Shown: positions 10,977-22,836, counted from the stretch's first letter. The stretch is DNA of 64,000 nt from Lytechinus variegatus (GCF_018143015.1 NC_054748.1:16185356-16249355); one strand, 5' to 3'. Made by a program: numbers and translations. The notes: generated from the sequence alone by a model not told the origin.

Positions 10977-11363
10977 TAGGTCATGTAGCCTCATAGGGGG
11001 CAACTTCCCCCTCCCCACTACCTCCTGACAAAAATTCCAATAGGCGCTATAAAAATGTATTATTATTATTATCGATTGAAACTGAAACCACAGTTACAGA
11101 AGACATCAATGATATTGATGAATATGAAGTGTAATTGCGACATGAAGAATGAGGGATAAGAAATACTTCATGCTAATTCCAATTTACACTGTTCAATTTC
11201 ATGGATACATGGTTTTGAAATTCAGTAGGGTGTGTATGCTGAAGTAAAAGAAATACCAAACTTTTTTAGATTGAATTGAATTGCTTGTATTTTATCGCGC
11301 TTGTCACTTGTTTGTCAAAGCAATGATTCAATTATTATGTTTTCTTCTTTTGAACATATCCAG
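10977..11363. other. End of TM7SF3 intron, with a SINE-tail fragment
   Basis: The fragment around 11030-11072 (GGCGCTATAAAAATG followed by ATT repeats) resembles the 3' tail of the SINEs elsewhere in the window. The acceptor GAACATATCCAG at 11352-11363 ends the intron. Confidence 0.6.
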
Positions 11364-11620
11364 ATTATTTCCTGATAGGCTTATGGTTTGTACTGATCGT
11401 AGCCGGTGTTCTTGTTCAGCGTCGACTCACTAGAGGGCGACGTGACTTCCCACTCTGTCGTTACAAGGAGAACCTGCTGAAGCGTAACCACGAGAAGGCG
11501 ATGAGGAATCGTAACCGCTACGAGGATCGAGAGCGCCAAGGCCAGCAACGCGTGTTGGAGGATCCTGCGGGAAACGTGAACGCGGGCGATGACGACAGGA
11601 ATCCACTCATTGTAGATTAG
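11364..11620 (+). CDS. TM7SF3: TM7SF3-like protein, last coding exon
   Basis: A 257-bp coding part bounded by CATATCCAG and the stop TAG at 11618-11620. Two bases complete the split codon (Asp), then 84 codons. It encodes the final membrane helix (YFLIGLWFVLIVAGVLVQRR), a basic juxtamembrane segment (RGRRDFPLCRYKENLLKR) and a charged cytoplasmic tail ending DDRNPLIVD. Vertebrate TM7SF3 has the same layout (helix, R-R-x-R-GR-x-F-P, basic tail, ending in a TPLLL-like motif), which is the strongest evidence for the family call. The acidic Pro-Leu-Ile end could act as a dileucine-type sorting signal; that is inference. Base composition is clearly more GC-rich than the surrounding introns. Confidence 0.9.
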
Positions 11621-12610
11621 TGAAAAAGAATGCTATGTGAGATAGTTTTATACTATATGGTCTACAACCAGTTGGTCTAATTCTCAGAGAGTCTAATATC
11701 AAATGGGCTAAAGCTATTTGGTCTACTTTCAACTCAATGTAAATTAGTGAAAGACCTTGTTATGTGAGGTTGGTAAATATTGTCTTGGTCTACACTATAT
11801 CTCAGTCTAGTATCTCAAGGGCTAAATTCATTTGGTCTATTTTCAATAGTGAAAGATCTTGCTATGTGAGATTGGTCTATATTCCCTGGGTCTATGAGCA
11901 CTTGGTCTACTTTTTAGGTACTAATATCACATGGGCTAAAGCCATTTGGTCTACTACATATCAATTAATTTCAGATTAATGAAAGACCCAGATTGTTGAT
12001 ATTGTCTTGGTCTAGACTACTTCTCAGTCTAATATTTCATGGCCTAAATCCATTTGGTCTACTATGAATTCATTGTAGATGAATGAAAGGCCTTGTTATG
12101 TGAGATTGTCTTGATCTAGAGCACTTCTCAGTCTAATATCTCATGGGCTAAATCCATTTGGTCTACTATGAATTCATTGTAGATTAATGAAAGGCCTTGT
12201 TATGTGAGATTGGTTGATATTGTCTTGATCTAGAGCACTTCTCAGTCTAATATCTCATGGGCTAAATACATTTGGTCTACTTTCAATAGTGAAAGACCTT
12301 GCTATGTGAGATCGGTCTATATTCCCTTGTCTATGAGCAGTTGGTCTACTTCCCTGGTAGTCTAATACCACACCCCACCCCACCCCCACCCAAAAAAAAG
12401 AGGGAGAAATTTGCAGACCAAAATATGCATTTTTAATTTATTGCTATAACACTCTATGGGTATAGCCTAACTGGAAATTAGGCTTATAGGTTCATGTAAC
12501 ATTGTAACTGGGCTAAATGGAACTAAAGCAAACACTGATTAGACAAATAGGTTAGACCATGTCGGATGATACCAAATGGAAAATAGACAAAGCGGATGTA
12601 GACCATTTGG
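11621..12610 (+). repeat. Probable TM7SF3 3' UTR or flank made of degenerate TTGGTCTA repeats
   Basis: From about 11640 to 12350 there are many copies of phrases such as ATTTGGTCTACT, CATGGGCTAAA and CTTGTTATGTGAGATTGG, in imperfect units of about 110-130 bp. The inverse phrase (TAGACCA) appears at 12540-12610. Related TGGTCTA and TAGACCA words occur at 20440-20830 and 29930-30020. No poly(A) site can be fixed with confidence. Confidence 0.65.
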
Positions 12611-12929
12611 CAATTTACTTTTTACATCGCTGGAATACTTGATGAAAGTATTAGCTCATTTTCCTCAATTTGAGGTAAAACTATCTACACTTTATATGTA
12701 CATGTAGTTCTTTATACATTCCTTCCATTAATAATCATTTATCATCATTAGATGTTCTGAAAACTTAGGGTATGCCTTTGAAGTGTGTCCGACAAATTGA
12801 GATTCCCATTTTTCTCCAAAATGAGCAAATAATATTTTTACATTTGATTTACAGCTTAATAAAACTCTGTTTATCTTTTATATAGATACCAACTCGGATA
12901 ACTAATTTATTTTCATGTATGTGGTTTGG
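12611..12929. other. Intergenic sequence, nothing recognised
   Basis: AT-rich sequence with no splice-bounded frame and no inverted ends seen. Confidence 0.5.
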
Positions 12930-13340
12930 AGTAATAGTTCATGGATATTCATGTGATTTAGACTAAAATTGCATGAATGCTATCAAATCTACTTTGGAAT
13001 AATTTATTAATATTCGGGTTACTGGGATTAATATTTTCCTTGAATATTCATGATTTTTTTCCATTGGTTTATGAATATTCATGTGATTTAGAGAAGTACT
13101 GAATGAATAATTTATTTTTATTTGGACAACTCATGAATATTCATCTGATTTGGCCTAATATTCCATGAATGTTAAAATGTGATTGGAACTAATAGTTCAT
13201 GAATATGCAAGGATTCTGACTAATATGACATGAATATTCATTTGATTAGCCCCAAGTAAAATATCTTCTGACTTGGCATCCTTGTTTAATACAAAATACA
13301 TGAATGAATTAACTCTTCATGAATATTCATCTTCCTATTT
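12930..13340. repeat. Cluster of (C)ATGAATATTCATG palindromes
   Basis: ATGAATATTCATG-like palindromes recur at irregular spacing, for example near 12941, 13045, 13069, 13131, 13197, 13230 and 13318. Many are followed by TGATTT. The spacing is too irregular for a simple satellite. Confidence 0.7.
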
Positions 13341-14158
13341 AATCTCATGAATACAACGTGCACCTCAAAAAAAAAATTAAAATCCATGGAAAAAATCATT
13401 ATGAATCCACCTTGATATTGTAAACAATTGTTCATAATGATATTTAGAATGAAAATGAAATTAGTTACAACAAAAAGAATACACTGTACATACATGTACA
13501 TGTATACACACATAAATATTGTTTTGTTTGTTTGTTTATGGTGTGCACTATAAACAAAAATTGTGATAGTATATAAACTGTATTAAAGAATGAAGTATTA
13601 ATCATTATAATGCAACAATTCTGGTAGGCCCAGGGTGATGGATTATGTGATGATTACACAAGTCATGCATATGATGCCTTATTTGATCAGTGTTTACTCT
13701 TCAAATTGGCCACCTTAACATCTAAGTTCTGTGTTTGCATTGGGAAAATCGTGATTTTTTTATTAATGATGCATTGCCAATCAAAGGATTAAGTGATTAC
13801 TTGAATTCAAGCATTGCTCAGAATTAAAATGGAATATACTTGTGTAGGGTAAATATGTACACAGTACTTGTAGATTTGTAGAGTAATTTTTCTTTATGTA
13901 ATTTCTCTGTTGCTCTGCAATAATAGCTCAATATGGGCCTGTTACATATTTTAATAACAAATTTGCAATAACAGTTTTAAGCTACTGAAATCCTATGATC
14001 TGATTGGTTGATTGTACATTTGTTTTGGAAATTGTGTATTTGTTATGACACGATGCTGAAAAATCCTTGTTCCAAACCAATGTTTTAAAGTTTCATTTAT
14101 AACAAGATGAATATCATTCACAAATGAATATCATACTCATGACTTATCATGCTGTATA
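13341..14158. other. Intergenic, nothing recognised
   Basis: AT-rich with scattered TACATGTA words (13490-13504). No exon or inverted-ended element was identified. Confidence 0.5.
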
Positions 14159-14695
14159 CAGTGTGTCCCAGAAAAAAAGGAAAATGGGATTCCCGTGTCT
14201 TTTTAATTCAAAGGCAAATGAATTATGATATTTCATTTTACATAATCATATAATTCAATTATTCCTCTTTATTTTGATATCTAATATGAGAGAAACAATT
14301 CACGCATTAATGAGCGAGACAAATTTGGAATTTTAACATCAAAACCAGGTTGCATAGAAAAATTGGGACAACATTGGTTCGTGATACGATGATCGCATGG
14401 CATATTTGACGATGGGCTAATTAGCATTTCTTTCGTATTTGTCTCTCACTGATCCCTGAAATGAGAATGGATTCGGATTCACTCGTAAGTTTCTGCGCAA
14501 ATCGTTTCTGATATGCCTCAATGTTTTTTGTTTCTAATCTGCCATGCATGAACGATTTGCTGCAAAGCTGTTGTTATTCAAATGAGAGATGAGATTCCAC
14601 TCTTGCCATGAGCATTAAATTTATAGTAAAATCATATTTAGTAATTGTGAAATCTATCTCTGAAAAAGGGGTTTCCATTTTTGTGGGACGCACTG
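14159..14695. mobile_element. Mariner-type MITE with CAGTGTGTCCCA ends
   Basis: CAGTGTGTCCCAGAAAAA on the left and GTGGGACGCACTG on the right are inverted and flanked by TA. It is about 537 bp and non-coding. The ends resemble the element at 2757-3213. Confidence 0.75.
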
Positions 14696-16910
14696 TACAT
14701 ATACATCGACCACGTTAGAGACTTAGCCAGCATATACATGTACGAGGACTGGATTCTATGAAAAACATTTGTTTTGCAAAATCAGTCAGTCCCCAAAGGC
14801 TTAGAACATGAAAATAGTGTAACATTATGAAATTCCATGTGTGTATGCTCTTCTGTGCACCATTAACCTGTATTTCATTGTTATTGTGTATTACAAAAGG
14901 CCATCGCGCACCTTACGATTGGTCTGCGGACCGATTTTCGAATAAAACGTAGTAGAATTTGATGCTTATATCAAGACATGGAATATCGTTCTGTGAAAAG
15001 TTATAAATCATATGAATACTAATACGCAAATCCTTGACTATGCTATTATCCTTATCAGAATGAAAGCAAATTTGATATCTAGTCGTAATGATGTCATAGC
15101 AATCGTAGGATCTCTCTATTGGTCTTTACTCGAAAAAAAGCCTCAATGTAAGGTGTGTGGTGGCCTGAATACACATACATGTACATGTAGTGTGCTAACA
15201 CATATTTTTTCTAATATTTCAAGTAAGAGTTGACAGTTGACAAATACGCATTTTGAAAAATGTGAAAAATGCCAAGTACATGAAAAAAAAGTTTATCACA
15301 ATGTCATTAATGATGCTGTTCACACAATGCATACATGTGCACTTGCAGATTGTAACTGAAAATTAAGTCTTTGAGAAATAATTTGTGTACTTTTTATAGA
15401 AAATGTGCCTTGAATTGATTATCATGTTTATATTGGACCATGTAATTATGTATGATCAGGTTCATGCAATATGCTTTAGTTCTTTTGTACATTGTATTTT
15501 AAATGCATACAAGTACTTTACATGTCCCTATTTCATACATAATTACATTTTCATGATATTTTGTGGCTATTGTTACTGTATATGAAGCTTTTCTATGAAA
15601 ATTGATCATGTGAATTCATTTGGATATTTTAGTGACTTTAACAAAAAGTTTATTGTAAAAATAGCACATAAATAGTGAAAAAATATTGGCGAAAGTTTGA
15701 GGAAAATCCATGAAATAAAATTGTTATGATTTAATTTGTGAAGTGTAGATTCCACCGTGTGACAAATCTTACATATTACCTGTTGACCAACGGAAAATTT
15801 AAATTATAAAGCAATGTGTATAAATCAAAGATACAACAAGGGGAAGATCGGTGAGTACATAGAGCGTGCAATGAAACGCTCGGGAAGAGCGTGCAATGAA
15901 ACGCTCGGGAAGAGCGCCCTACACCGTAGAGTGACGACCTTCTTTGACCTTTGCGTAGTCAGTGTGAGATGGTTGTATACAAAACATAAAAGAGAATTGG
16001 TGCATGGGTAAAGGAATCGTCGATTTGTACATTTTAGAATTTTTTTATTCAAATTTGTTTTTCTTAAATAAAAGAGGAATGTATTCTGGGTAACAAAAGC
16101 GGGTATATTTCCTTGCGCCACCCTTATGCCCCCTCCCAAATCCCCTCTCATTATCCCCATATGTTTTATACAAAGTAGCATGCTGATGTGCGATGGTTTA
16201 CTTTATACTCAACGCTAGTGGGCGCCCATCCCCATGAGGATTGATTGAGCGTTTCAAAAAGTCGCCGAAGTGTCCGATCTTCCAAAATTAAGCTGTGTTT
16301 TCAATTTTTGTGTTACTAACCCCTATGTGTCGGTGCAAATAAACATCTGTTTAGAAGTCAGTTTGATCGTTAATCTTTTTCATAGGTTTATCATTTTTAT
16401 TTTGTGAATTTGTGAAGTGCAATAGATGGTTAGTCAGAATGTAAACTTCTTTGTTGGCCCTTAAAGTGCATTGAGATTGAAAGCACTATTTTTCCTATTG
16501 AATACATTAGGTTTTGACATTTTTCATTATCTAAATGATTTTGTTCGGGTTTTTTTTTGTTTCAGGCCTAAACATTCAGGAAGCCATTTTTATTTATAAT
16601 TACAGTGTAGGGCCTATACATTACTGAAAGACTTGTACATGAATGTTATATTCTAATGAAGGGTTAGATTAATTTGAGATTTAGTACACTGTACGTTCCA
16701 TGCATTTGTTAAACTTTGTATAAAGATGCACTCAGCTCGCTTCAAAAAGTAAATGCATTGACTGTAAATGTTTCTCCTAGGCAGTACACTAAGTGTATGC
16801 ACAATTCTTCCCATGGCATTTTAATTCATTTCTAAAAACTACTTTCATATTAAGGTGCTTCCTAACTCGTGTATTGTGACTGTAATTATGTAATCAAGTA
16901 CTGTACTGTC
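14696..16910. other. Intergenic stretch, no gene recognised
   Basis: AT-rich sequence without a convincing exon. Small items: a MITE-end fragment GGCCATCGCGCACCTTACGA at about 14899, matching the element at 24025; and a short tandem duplication of 25 bp at 15861-15915 (unit begins AGAGCGTGCAATGAAACGCT). Short open frames here show no family signature. Confidence 0.5.
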
Positions 16911-17769
16911 AAGCCCAGCTCATACTATGCGATGTGATTGCACCAAGATCAGATAGCAACAAAATCGCAGTGTGTGTGCGCCAAACAAATGCACTGCAAC
17001 TACGACCCGCTTTGTAGCAGTAGGATCGCAGACCAGATCTCGGACATGTGACATGTCATATCGTTTTGCAGTGTTTCTGCGAATTTGCTTATGTCACCAT
17101 GAGATGCGGCGTGCTGCAGGGCTGTTGCAATGTGTGCGCTGTCCTGCAATGCGATTGGCAACTTTAAAACGGTGGTCCAGGCTGAAAGCATTTATAGCTT
17201 AATAAATAGATTAGAATTCACTGAGCAAACTGCCAAAAATTTCGTCAAAATCGGACAACAAATAGCAAAGTTATTTTAAAGTTCAGTAATATTTTGTAAA
17301 AAAACAGTCGTCATGAATATTCATTAGGTGGGCTGATGATGTCACATCTCCTTTGTATTTTATTATATGAAATTAGGTTTATTCAAATTCTTTCCTCCAA
17401 GAACTAGAAAAATTGGATTGACAACTGATTGAGTGCATTAGATATTTATCGCTGCAACTTATTTCATCATAAGGGAGACATATTATTCAACCAATTATGA
17501 AATAATGAAAAAATATGATTTTATGTAATAACATAAGAAAAAGGAAAGTGGAGATGTGACATCATCAGCTCGCCTAATGAATATTCATTACGACTCTTCA
17601 CAAAATATTGCTAAACTTTAAATTTCAATAACTTTATTTGTTATCCGATTTTGATGAAATTTTCAGCGTTTTGCTCAGTGAATTCTACTCTGTATATTCA
17701 AATATATTTTCAGCCTGGACCACCCCTTTAATCCTTGTGCAATCACATCGCACTGTGTGCACTGGGCTT
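16911..17769. mobile_element. MITE with GCGATGTGATTGCA ends, interrupted by a TTAA MITE
   Basis: AGCCCAGCTCATACTATGCG at the left and GTGCACTGGGCTT at the right are inverted. The block GCGATGTGATTGCA and its complement lie just inside. The centre holds the TTAA element at 17164-17731. Confidence 0.7.
17164..17731. mobile_element. TTAA-flanked MITE related to the one at 692
   Basis: TTAAAACGGTGGTCCAGGCT and AGCCTGGACCACCCCTTTAA form the ends. The inner arms are inverted, with CATGAATATTCATTAGGTGG on one side and CGCCTAATGAATATTCAT on the other. It shares interior text with 692-1648, so it is the same family without the SINE. Confidence 0.8.
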
Positions 17770-17781
17770 TATTTAAGCATT

Positions 17782-18222
17782 AAGCCTGTTCTCACACACT
17801 ATGCGATTCGGTGCGACACAATTTTTCAAGAAATCACATTTTGCAATTGAATATGAAAGTTCCAAGGAGTAAAATTATTTTATTTAACGAAATCCATTTG
17901 GCATATTGTCGGGGAAAACAAAATTTTTTTTTTTTGCTTTTCGGCAAGCCCTATGGTCGGAGCATGGTAGGTCCATTGTCAGAGTAAAGTTCAAATCTGC
18001 TTCAAATCGCAGCCCATAATGACATCATTACGATTTGGAATTGGATTTTTTATTCACTTAGGAGGGAGGCTCTAACTGGACTGAGTTTCGATATCAGTAC
18101 TCCTACCACTATTCTTAACTCTGATCCAAAACATTTGATTAGTTGGAATATCCATATCAAATGTTATCACAATTAATTTGAAATTCTGATCGTAACGAAT
18201 CGCGCAGTGTGAGACCGGCTTT
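17782..18222. mobile_element. MITE with TCACACACTATGCGATTCG ends
   Basis: AAGCCTGTTCTCACACACTA and the inverted AGTGTGAGACCGGCTTTA with an inner CGATTCG/CGAATCG pair bound about 440 bp of non-coding sequence. It abuts the 16911 element, and the ends of the two families look related in style. Confidence 0.65.
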
Positions 18223-18620
18223 AGATAGACATAGTAATAGACAGATAGATAGTAAGACAGTATATTTCCTTTATCATGCTACATTTACCACTTGATTCTA
18301 TTAATGAATTTTGCCCCCTTCACTCCCTTATGACACAGTCCATCTCATTTATATTGTTGTGGTATGAAATAAAATAACAGGCCTCACAAGAAGTGAGATT
18401 TTTTTTTGAGAAAGATATACATGTATTTACTATTATATATTTTGATACACGCGAAAAATAAAATCATTAATAGAAAATATTGTCAGTTTAATAGGTTTTT
18501 TTTGTTCTTTTGTGTATTTTGTGAATACGTGATGAACTGCAAAAGTTTTAAGGTCAAGTCTATGATTCTACTGTTGACTTGAAACCGTAGAGATATCATG
18601 CCAGAATAAAATGAGAAAAT
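18223..18620. other. Intergenic, nothing recognised
   Basis: A short ATAG-rich run near 18235-18255, then AT-rich unique sequence. Confidence 0.5.
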
Positions 18621-18823
18621 GGGCAATTCCATAAAATATGTAAGTACGTCCAACCCGCTATATGGGAGACCTTCATGAAATTTTCTGTCTCTGATGTCTT
18701 GTCGTTTTGAAAGTCTGTAATGTTCTCAAAGGACCATGATTTGTTTAGTTTGGTTAGTGAAGTAAGCCATGAGAAAAATGGTCGTCTGACGTACAAAAGG
18801 GTGGATCATTTTATGGAATTACC
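18621..18823. mobile_element. Short TIR element, small member of the AATTCCA-end group
   Basis: The ends are GGGCAATTCCATAAAAT and the inverted ATTTTATGGAATTACCC, a 17-bp TIR with one mismatch. Inside the ends lie GTACGTC and, inverted, GACGTAC. The first 12 bp match the left end of the large element at 39964. No frame and no clear target duplication were seen. Confidence 0.75.
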
Positions 18824-19194
18824 CCAACATCAGAGAATAAAAGCTGTAATTTTGTTAAAGATTTTGAATGTTTGACATCACATGCGAACAAGGAATTTCC
18901 ATTTTTAAAAACGGAAAACTGAGGACTGTACTTTAACATCCTGCACAGTAATTCTTGGAATTTGATTCATCTGAAGCACATGACAAATAACCAAGGAATA
19001 GAAAGACTATTTATTTTGCTATTTTCTAAAAAAGTTTTAATGTACAATTCATTATATTCATAGTCTACTTCATTTGTACAGTTGTATAGTTTACATAAAG
19101 ATCCAGAAAAAAAGGGTGTGCTTTACATACAAGGTAAATGGACAATAGAAAGATTATGGGACAAGATACATGTAGATGGGGTTTAATTCCAACA
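18824..19194. other. Intergenic, nothing recognised
   Basis: AT-rich unique-looking sequence; no exon found. Confidence 0.5.
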
Positions 19195-20028
19195 TGGACC
19201 TATTACGGATGGACATTCAACGAATCCCCTCCTTTGGGCCAAAGACCGTCACCGCTAATCCTTTTATAAACAGAGCGCTGGCAGCTGACGGCCATCAAGC
19301 CTTTCGTAAAACACGCTATCACTGATGGACAGTGGAAATCAATTGTGCGCTGCTCCTACCCATTGCGATGTTGTTCGTTCACTTTATCAAAAGCAACGCA
19401 CAGCAGCGAACATTAGCGCTATGAAAATGATTGCAGAAACAAGAAAACAGGCGTGCATAAACATATTTTTTCCGTACATCGCAAATAACCGCACATGAAA
19501 TGCATTGACATCACCTTGCAGATCAGTATATTTACGGCAAAGATGCAGTTGAAATTCGACGGAGAAATGTGCGGAAAATTGTTAAAAATTCATCTATTTC
19601 TAGTATTGATGTCGATAGATAGTAGCGCATACCTTCGGTCAGAAGTTGATTTTCATTTGGGCGTAAAATTCCACAGGATTGATGAAATTTAACGGTATTT
19701 TCTTATGGTCAGACGACAATCGCACATTATAGACAATCTAAAATCATGTACTGAAAAACTGGATATGAATAGCGCATTGCATTCTAGGTTATGTAGGGAC
19801 TTTCCCTTTGGCAATCGGGACTAAAACATGACCGTCTTTGGTCAAAAGAGGGCCAGTGATCGATCGGTGACGATCATTGGCCAAAAGGAGCTTGTGTAAA
19901 CAATCGCCACGGGTGGTGGTCTAAAACCGTGTAAAGAGAAAGTTAAGGGTAAGACAGCGATTTTGACAGCTGGAAACAGGTGGTGGTCATAAAATGCTCT
20001 CGTTGAATGTCCATCCGTAATAGGTCCA
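19195..20028. mobile_element. DNA-transposon derivative with 30-bp inverted ends
   Basis: TGGACCTATTACGGATGGAC continues into ATTCAACGA and is mirrored at 20000-20028. Inner inverted or related pieces include GGGCCAAAGACCGTC on the left and GACCGTCTTTGGTC on the right. It is 834 bp, GC-richer than its surroundings, with no transposase frame. Confidence 0.75.
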
Positions 20029-20439
20029 TGATTCCAAAAAGCCAGTTCACGGTTAGCTCATCAACTTTTCTCAAATGACCTTTGCGATTTTTCATTAGGA
20101 TATTAAGCACTATCATTTTCAAATGTAGATGTTGCGTAATCTTTACCGGTAGAGTATTCAAATTCTAAGAACGAAAGGCAGTGTATAGACCAGTCGACTA
20201 GAATAGTACATTAGGGATAAAGTTTGGAAATCTGTTTTGTCTTGCCTTTGGCACATTTGACTATTGTTTAGGCTACTGTCAAATACCAGTGATTATGAAG
20301 GCTCTATTACTCTTCAGCTTGGATGTGATAAAATGAATAATTTGAAAGGAATACACGAAAAATCATCAAATCACAAATGCCTACGTCAGTGAATTTGAAG
20401 GCCACCTTCTTGGTTTATCTCAAAGGACCTTTTTCTGCT
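20029..20439. other. Intergenic, nothing recognised
   Basis: No exon or element ends were recognised. Confidence 0.5.
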
Positions 20440-20830
20440 CGAGCGCAGTTTACAACCGTGAACAGGCTTATTGGTCTAGTGCCAATTCGTCCAATTACAA
20501 CATGGTCTGAATGCCATTTTGTTCACTCACGATTTCATCTAATAACCAGTTGGTCCAACAGCCATTTTAGTCCATATACCATTCGGTCTAATTGGACTGA
20601 GTGTTCATCGCGCAAAATGAATGAAAATAAAAAGGATATTAGACCAACTGGTTATCAGACAAAATGTTTATAGATGAACTGGTGATTCGATGAAATGATG
20701 ATTGGACCAAATAGTTACTGGACCAAATGGTTGTTAGACGAAATGTTGGACGGAATGGCATTAGACTAAATGGAGTTAGACCATGTGATGAGTCTACGAA
20801 ATGGCAATAGACGAACTGGCAATTTACTGA
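20440..20830. repeat. Degenerate TGGTCTAAT/ATTAGACCA repeat cluster
   Basis: Short phrases such as AACCAGTTGGTCCAA, ATTCGGTCTAATTGGAC and their inverses AGACCAACTGGTTA and GACCAAATGGTT are packed in both orientations over about 390 bp. It resembles the flank of TM7SF3 and 29930-30020. Confidence 0.6.
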
Positions 20831-21412
20831 TGGATGTATAATGAAATGAAGATTAGTCACACAGCTGCCGTTTGATTTTCTGAGGTAAGTCATTCCTAAA
20901 ACAGTTCAATAAGGACCCAATTTTATACTACCTCACTAAAAAATATGTCCTTATAATTTTATCAATGGAAGGGGGTGGAAAGAGACTGGTCAAGCAGCTG
21001 TTATTCAAATTTTCTCAGGTAAATCATTTCCACAACAGTTTATTATGGACCCCATTTTATACCTAACCCAAAATATTTCCCAATAATTGAAACAATTTTT
21101 TAAGAGTTGCTTCCTCACAAAAGCTGGTCACCTGGTCCTATTTAACGCTTAGCTCTGCGAAACAACTCAACAACCAATTTTGATGAAACTTGTTTTAAAT
21201 TGTTCCTCTCTTTTTACTCTTTCCAATGAAGATTGCTTCTTTTCTTGAATTTTGGTTTCCTTTAAGCGCAACCCTGTGTGGGGCACACTCTAATATAATA
21301 CAAATACAGCTATGCAGTTTGTATCCATTCTTGGTCACACACATAGTTCATCCTGGTGCAGTGTTCATCAGAGGGATTATCAACCTAGTTCATGTGAGAG
21401 AATCTGCTGACA
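20831..21412 (-). other. Probable 3' UTR or downstream flank of the FGFR1OP2/SIKE gene
   Basis: This lies just downstream of the stop codon on the minus strand. Two loosely repeated passages (CAGTTCAATAAGGACCC and ACAGTTTATTATGGACCCC) are present. A minus-strand AATAAA lies near 21040, a possible poly(A) signal but not provable here. Confidence 0.4.
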
Positions 21413-21763
21413 TCATTTCAACGGAACACCATTCTTATCCATTTCTATGACAGTTGTGTCGTGTATGACCGATGTGTCTCTGTCGCTGTCACTCTCGCTC
21501 GTATCATTATCCTTCTCCCCGTCCTCTTCGTTGCCCTTTTCCCTCTCTCCCAAGTCCTCGCTGCCCTCCCTGCTGTAGGCGGGTGTGTGCCTCGCCTGGG
21601 TCGTCCTGGAGATCTGCAACAGTTCTCGAAGGCCACGGTTCTCCATCTGAAGTCGCGCCAAGGTTTCCTCGACATCGTAGGAGCTCTGCTCGTCGACATC
21701 GATGGCCCGCTGCATGACGGCAGCCATCTCGATTATCTTTTCGACTGAGGAAGCGGCTGGGTC
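21413..21763 (-). CDS. FGFR1OP2/SIKE1-like: FGFR1OP2/SIKE-family protein, last coding exon
   Basis: On the minus strand the exon opens after TTGATTAACAG at 21763 in phase 0 and ends with TGA at 21413-21415, giving 116 codons plus stop. It begins DPAASSVEKIIEMAAVMQRA and continues with LQMENRGLRELLQISR. This matches the distal coiled-coil block of FGFR1OP2 and SIKE1, which in vertebrates reads EMAAVMRKAIEIDEQ and later QENKGLREILQI. The tail after residue 60 is a long acidic, Ser/Asp-rich segment ending DKNGVPLK, longer than I recall for vertebrates. Family members bind SLMAP in the STRIPAK phosphatase complex; SIKE1 also restrains IKK-epsilon/TBK1. The antisense frames here are shadows. Confidence 0.9.
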   Translation of the reverse strand, partial: DPAASSVEKIIEMAAVMQRAIDVDEQSSYDVEETLARLQMENRGLRELLQISRTTQARHTPAYSREGSEDLGEREKGNEEDGEKDNDTSESDSDRDTSVIHDTTVIEMDKNGVPLK

Positions 21764-22211
21764 CTGTTAATCAATAGAGGGGATGTATTTTGTTTAAAGG
21801 GAAGAATAAGAATAAACTTGTTTACCATAGAATGGAACATACTACATCATGTCCAGGGTTGAAACCTCCTTAAAAGAATTACAGTATACTGAGGAAACAA
21901 AAACAGTATTTCGGGTGTAAAACCATTTAATTCAACTTTTTTCAGCAGTAGCTTATCCTGAAGAGAGTAAGCAGTTGATCTACATGTAAGTTCACGGTTT
22001 TGTTACATAAAAACGTTGGCATTGTTGAAACTACCATGGAAACCTTGATTTTTATTTATATTGGCTGCTGAGCCCTGCTACCATGGTATTTGTCAAAACT
22101 GCGGTTAGCAGTGGCGCTGATCCTTATTCTTTTCCCCCTCTGATGGTCAATTATTTTTCATCATTCTGGTAAAACCAGGATCAGTCCCTGACATTTGAAG
22201 CGAAACCATAC
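21764..22211 (-). other. Intron 2 of the FGFR1OP2/SIKE-like gene
   Basis: A 448-bp intron. I looked for the roughly 40-residue segment that vertebrate FGFR1OP2 carries between the two coiled-coil blocks and saw no corresponding exon. The flanking exons join in phase 0 without it. Confidence 0.6.
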
Positions 22212-22475
22212 CTGTTCAAACTCCATCATCTTCTTATTAGCAATCATGTTGTCCCTCTCGGCCTGGTTCGCGTTGACCAGCCTCGAGACCTGGTCCCGGT
22301 AGCTGCTCATGATCAGATCTAGGGCCGACTGATGCTCCTCCAGGGCCACCCGCAGCTCCTGGTTCTCCTTCTGCAGCTCCCTGATTTGTCTGTTCTCCTG
22401 CTGGATCCCAAGGATCAGGGCGGAGCGGGGCCGGTGGTGTGCGATGTTGTTCATCTCCTCGATCTCCTCTTGGTA
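22212..22475 (-). CDS. FGFR1OP2/SIKE1-like: FGFR1OP2/SIKE-family protein, middle coding exon
   Basis: A 264-bp exon bounded on the minus strand by a T-tract ending TTTTCAG and by GAACAG|GTATGG, phase 0 at both ends, 88 codons. It encodes the most conserved part of the family: YQEEIEEMNNIAHHRPRSAL, then GIQQENRQIRELQKENQELR and LEEHQSALDLIMSSYRDQ. Heptad-like hydrophobic spacing is clear, so it is a coiled coil. These phrases are close to identical to vertebrate FGFR1OP2 and SIKE1 as I know them, which makes this the firmest gene call in the window. High third-position GC contrasts with the flanking introns. Confidence 0.95.
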
Positions 22476-22508
22476 CTGAAAAAAAACACCATCATCGCTC
22501 ACTTATCT

Positions 22509-22836
22509 AATATTCCGCATTTATATAGCGCGTAATACATGTACATCGGAACGTCTCTAAGCGCTTTACACACATTTTATTACCCCGGTCATCGGATCCT
22601 TGCATGCCTGCATACAGCATATGCACCTTCTCCACTCCCTGGGGAGCATTTCAACAAGAGTTCCAAGACTCGATTGCGAGGCATCATACTAGGCTTTTAC
22701 ATCCTACCGGGTACACCTGGGTGGAGAGTGGCAAAGTGTGGATTAACACCTTGCCAAATGCTAGGCCATGGTGGGATTCAAACACATGACCTTCTTATTA
22801 CAAGGCGAGAGTCAGAACCGCTAAAACGCGACGCTT
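22509..22836 (-). mobile_element. tRNA-derived SINE in intron 1 of the FGFR1OP2/SIKE-like gene
   Basis: Inverted copy of the SINE at 38716. The tail side reads ATTCCGCATTTATATAGCGC at 22512; the tRNA-like head (AAGGCGAGAGTCAGAACCGC) is at 22802. The distance from the acceptor of the middle exon is only about 35 bp. Confidence 0.85.

Noticed and set aside
21445..21748. Four overlapping open frames on both strands
   Set aside because: Only the frame ending in GVPLK continues the FGFR1OP2/SIKE protein; the others are antisense or shifted shadows of this GC-rich exon.
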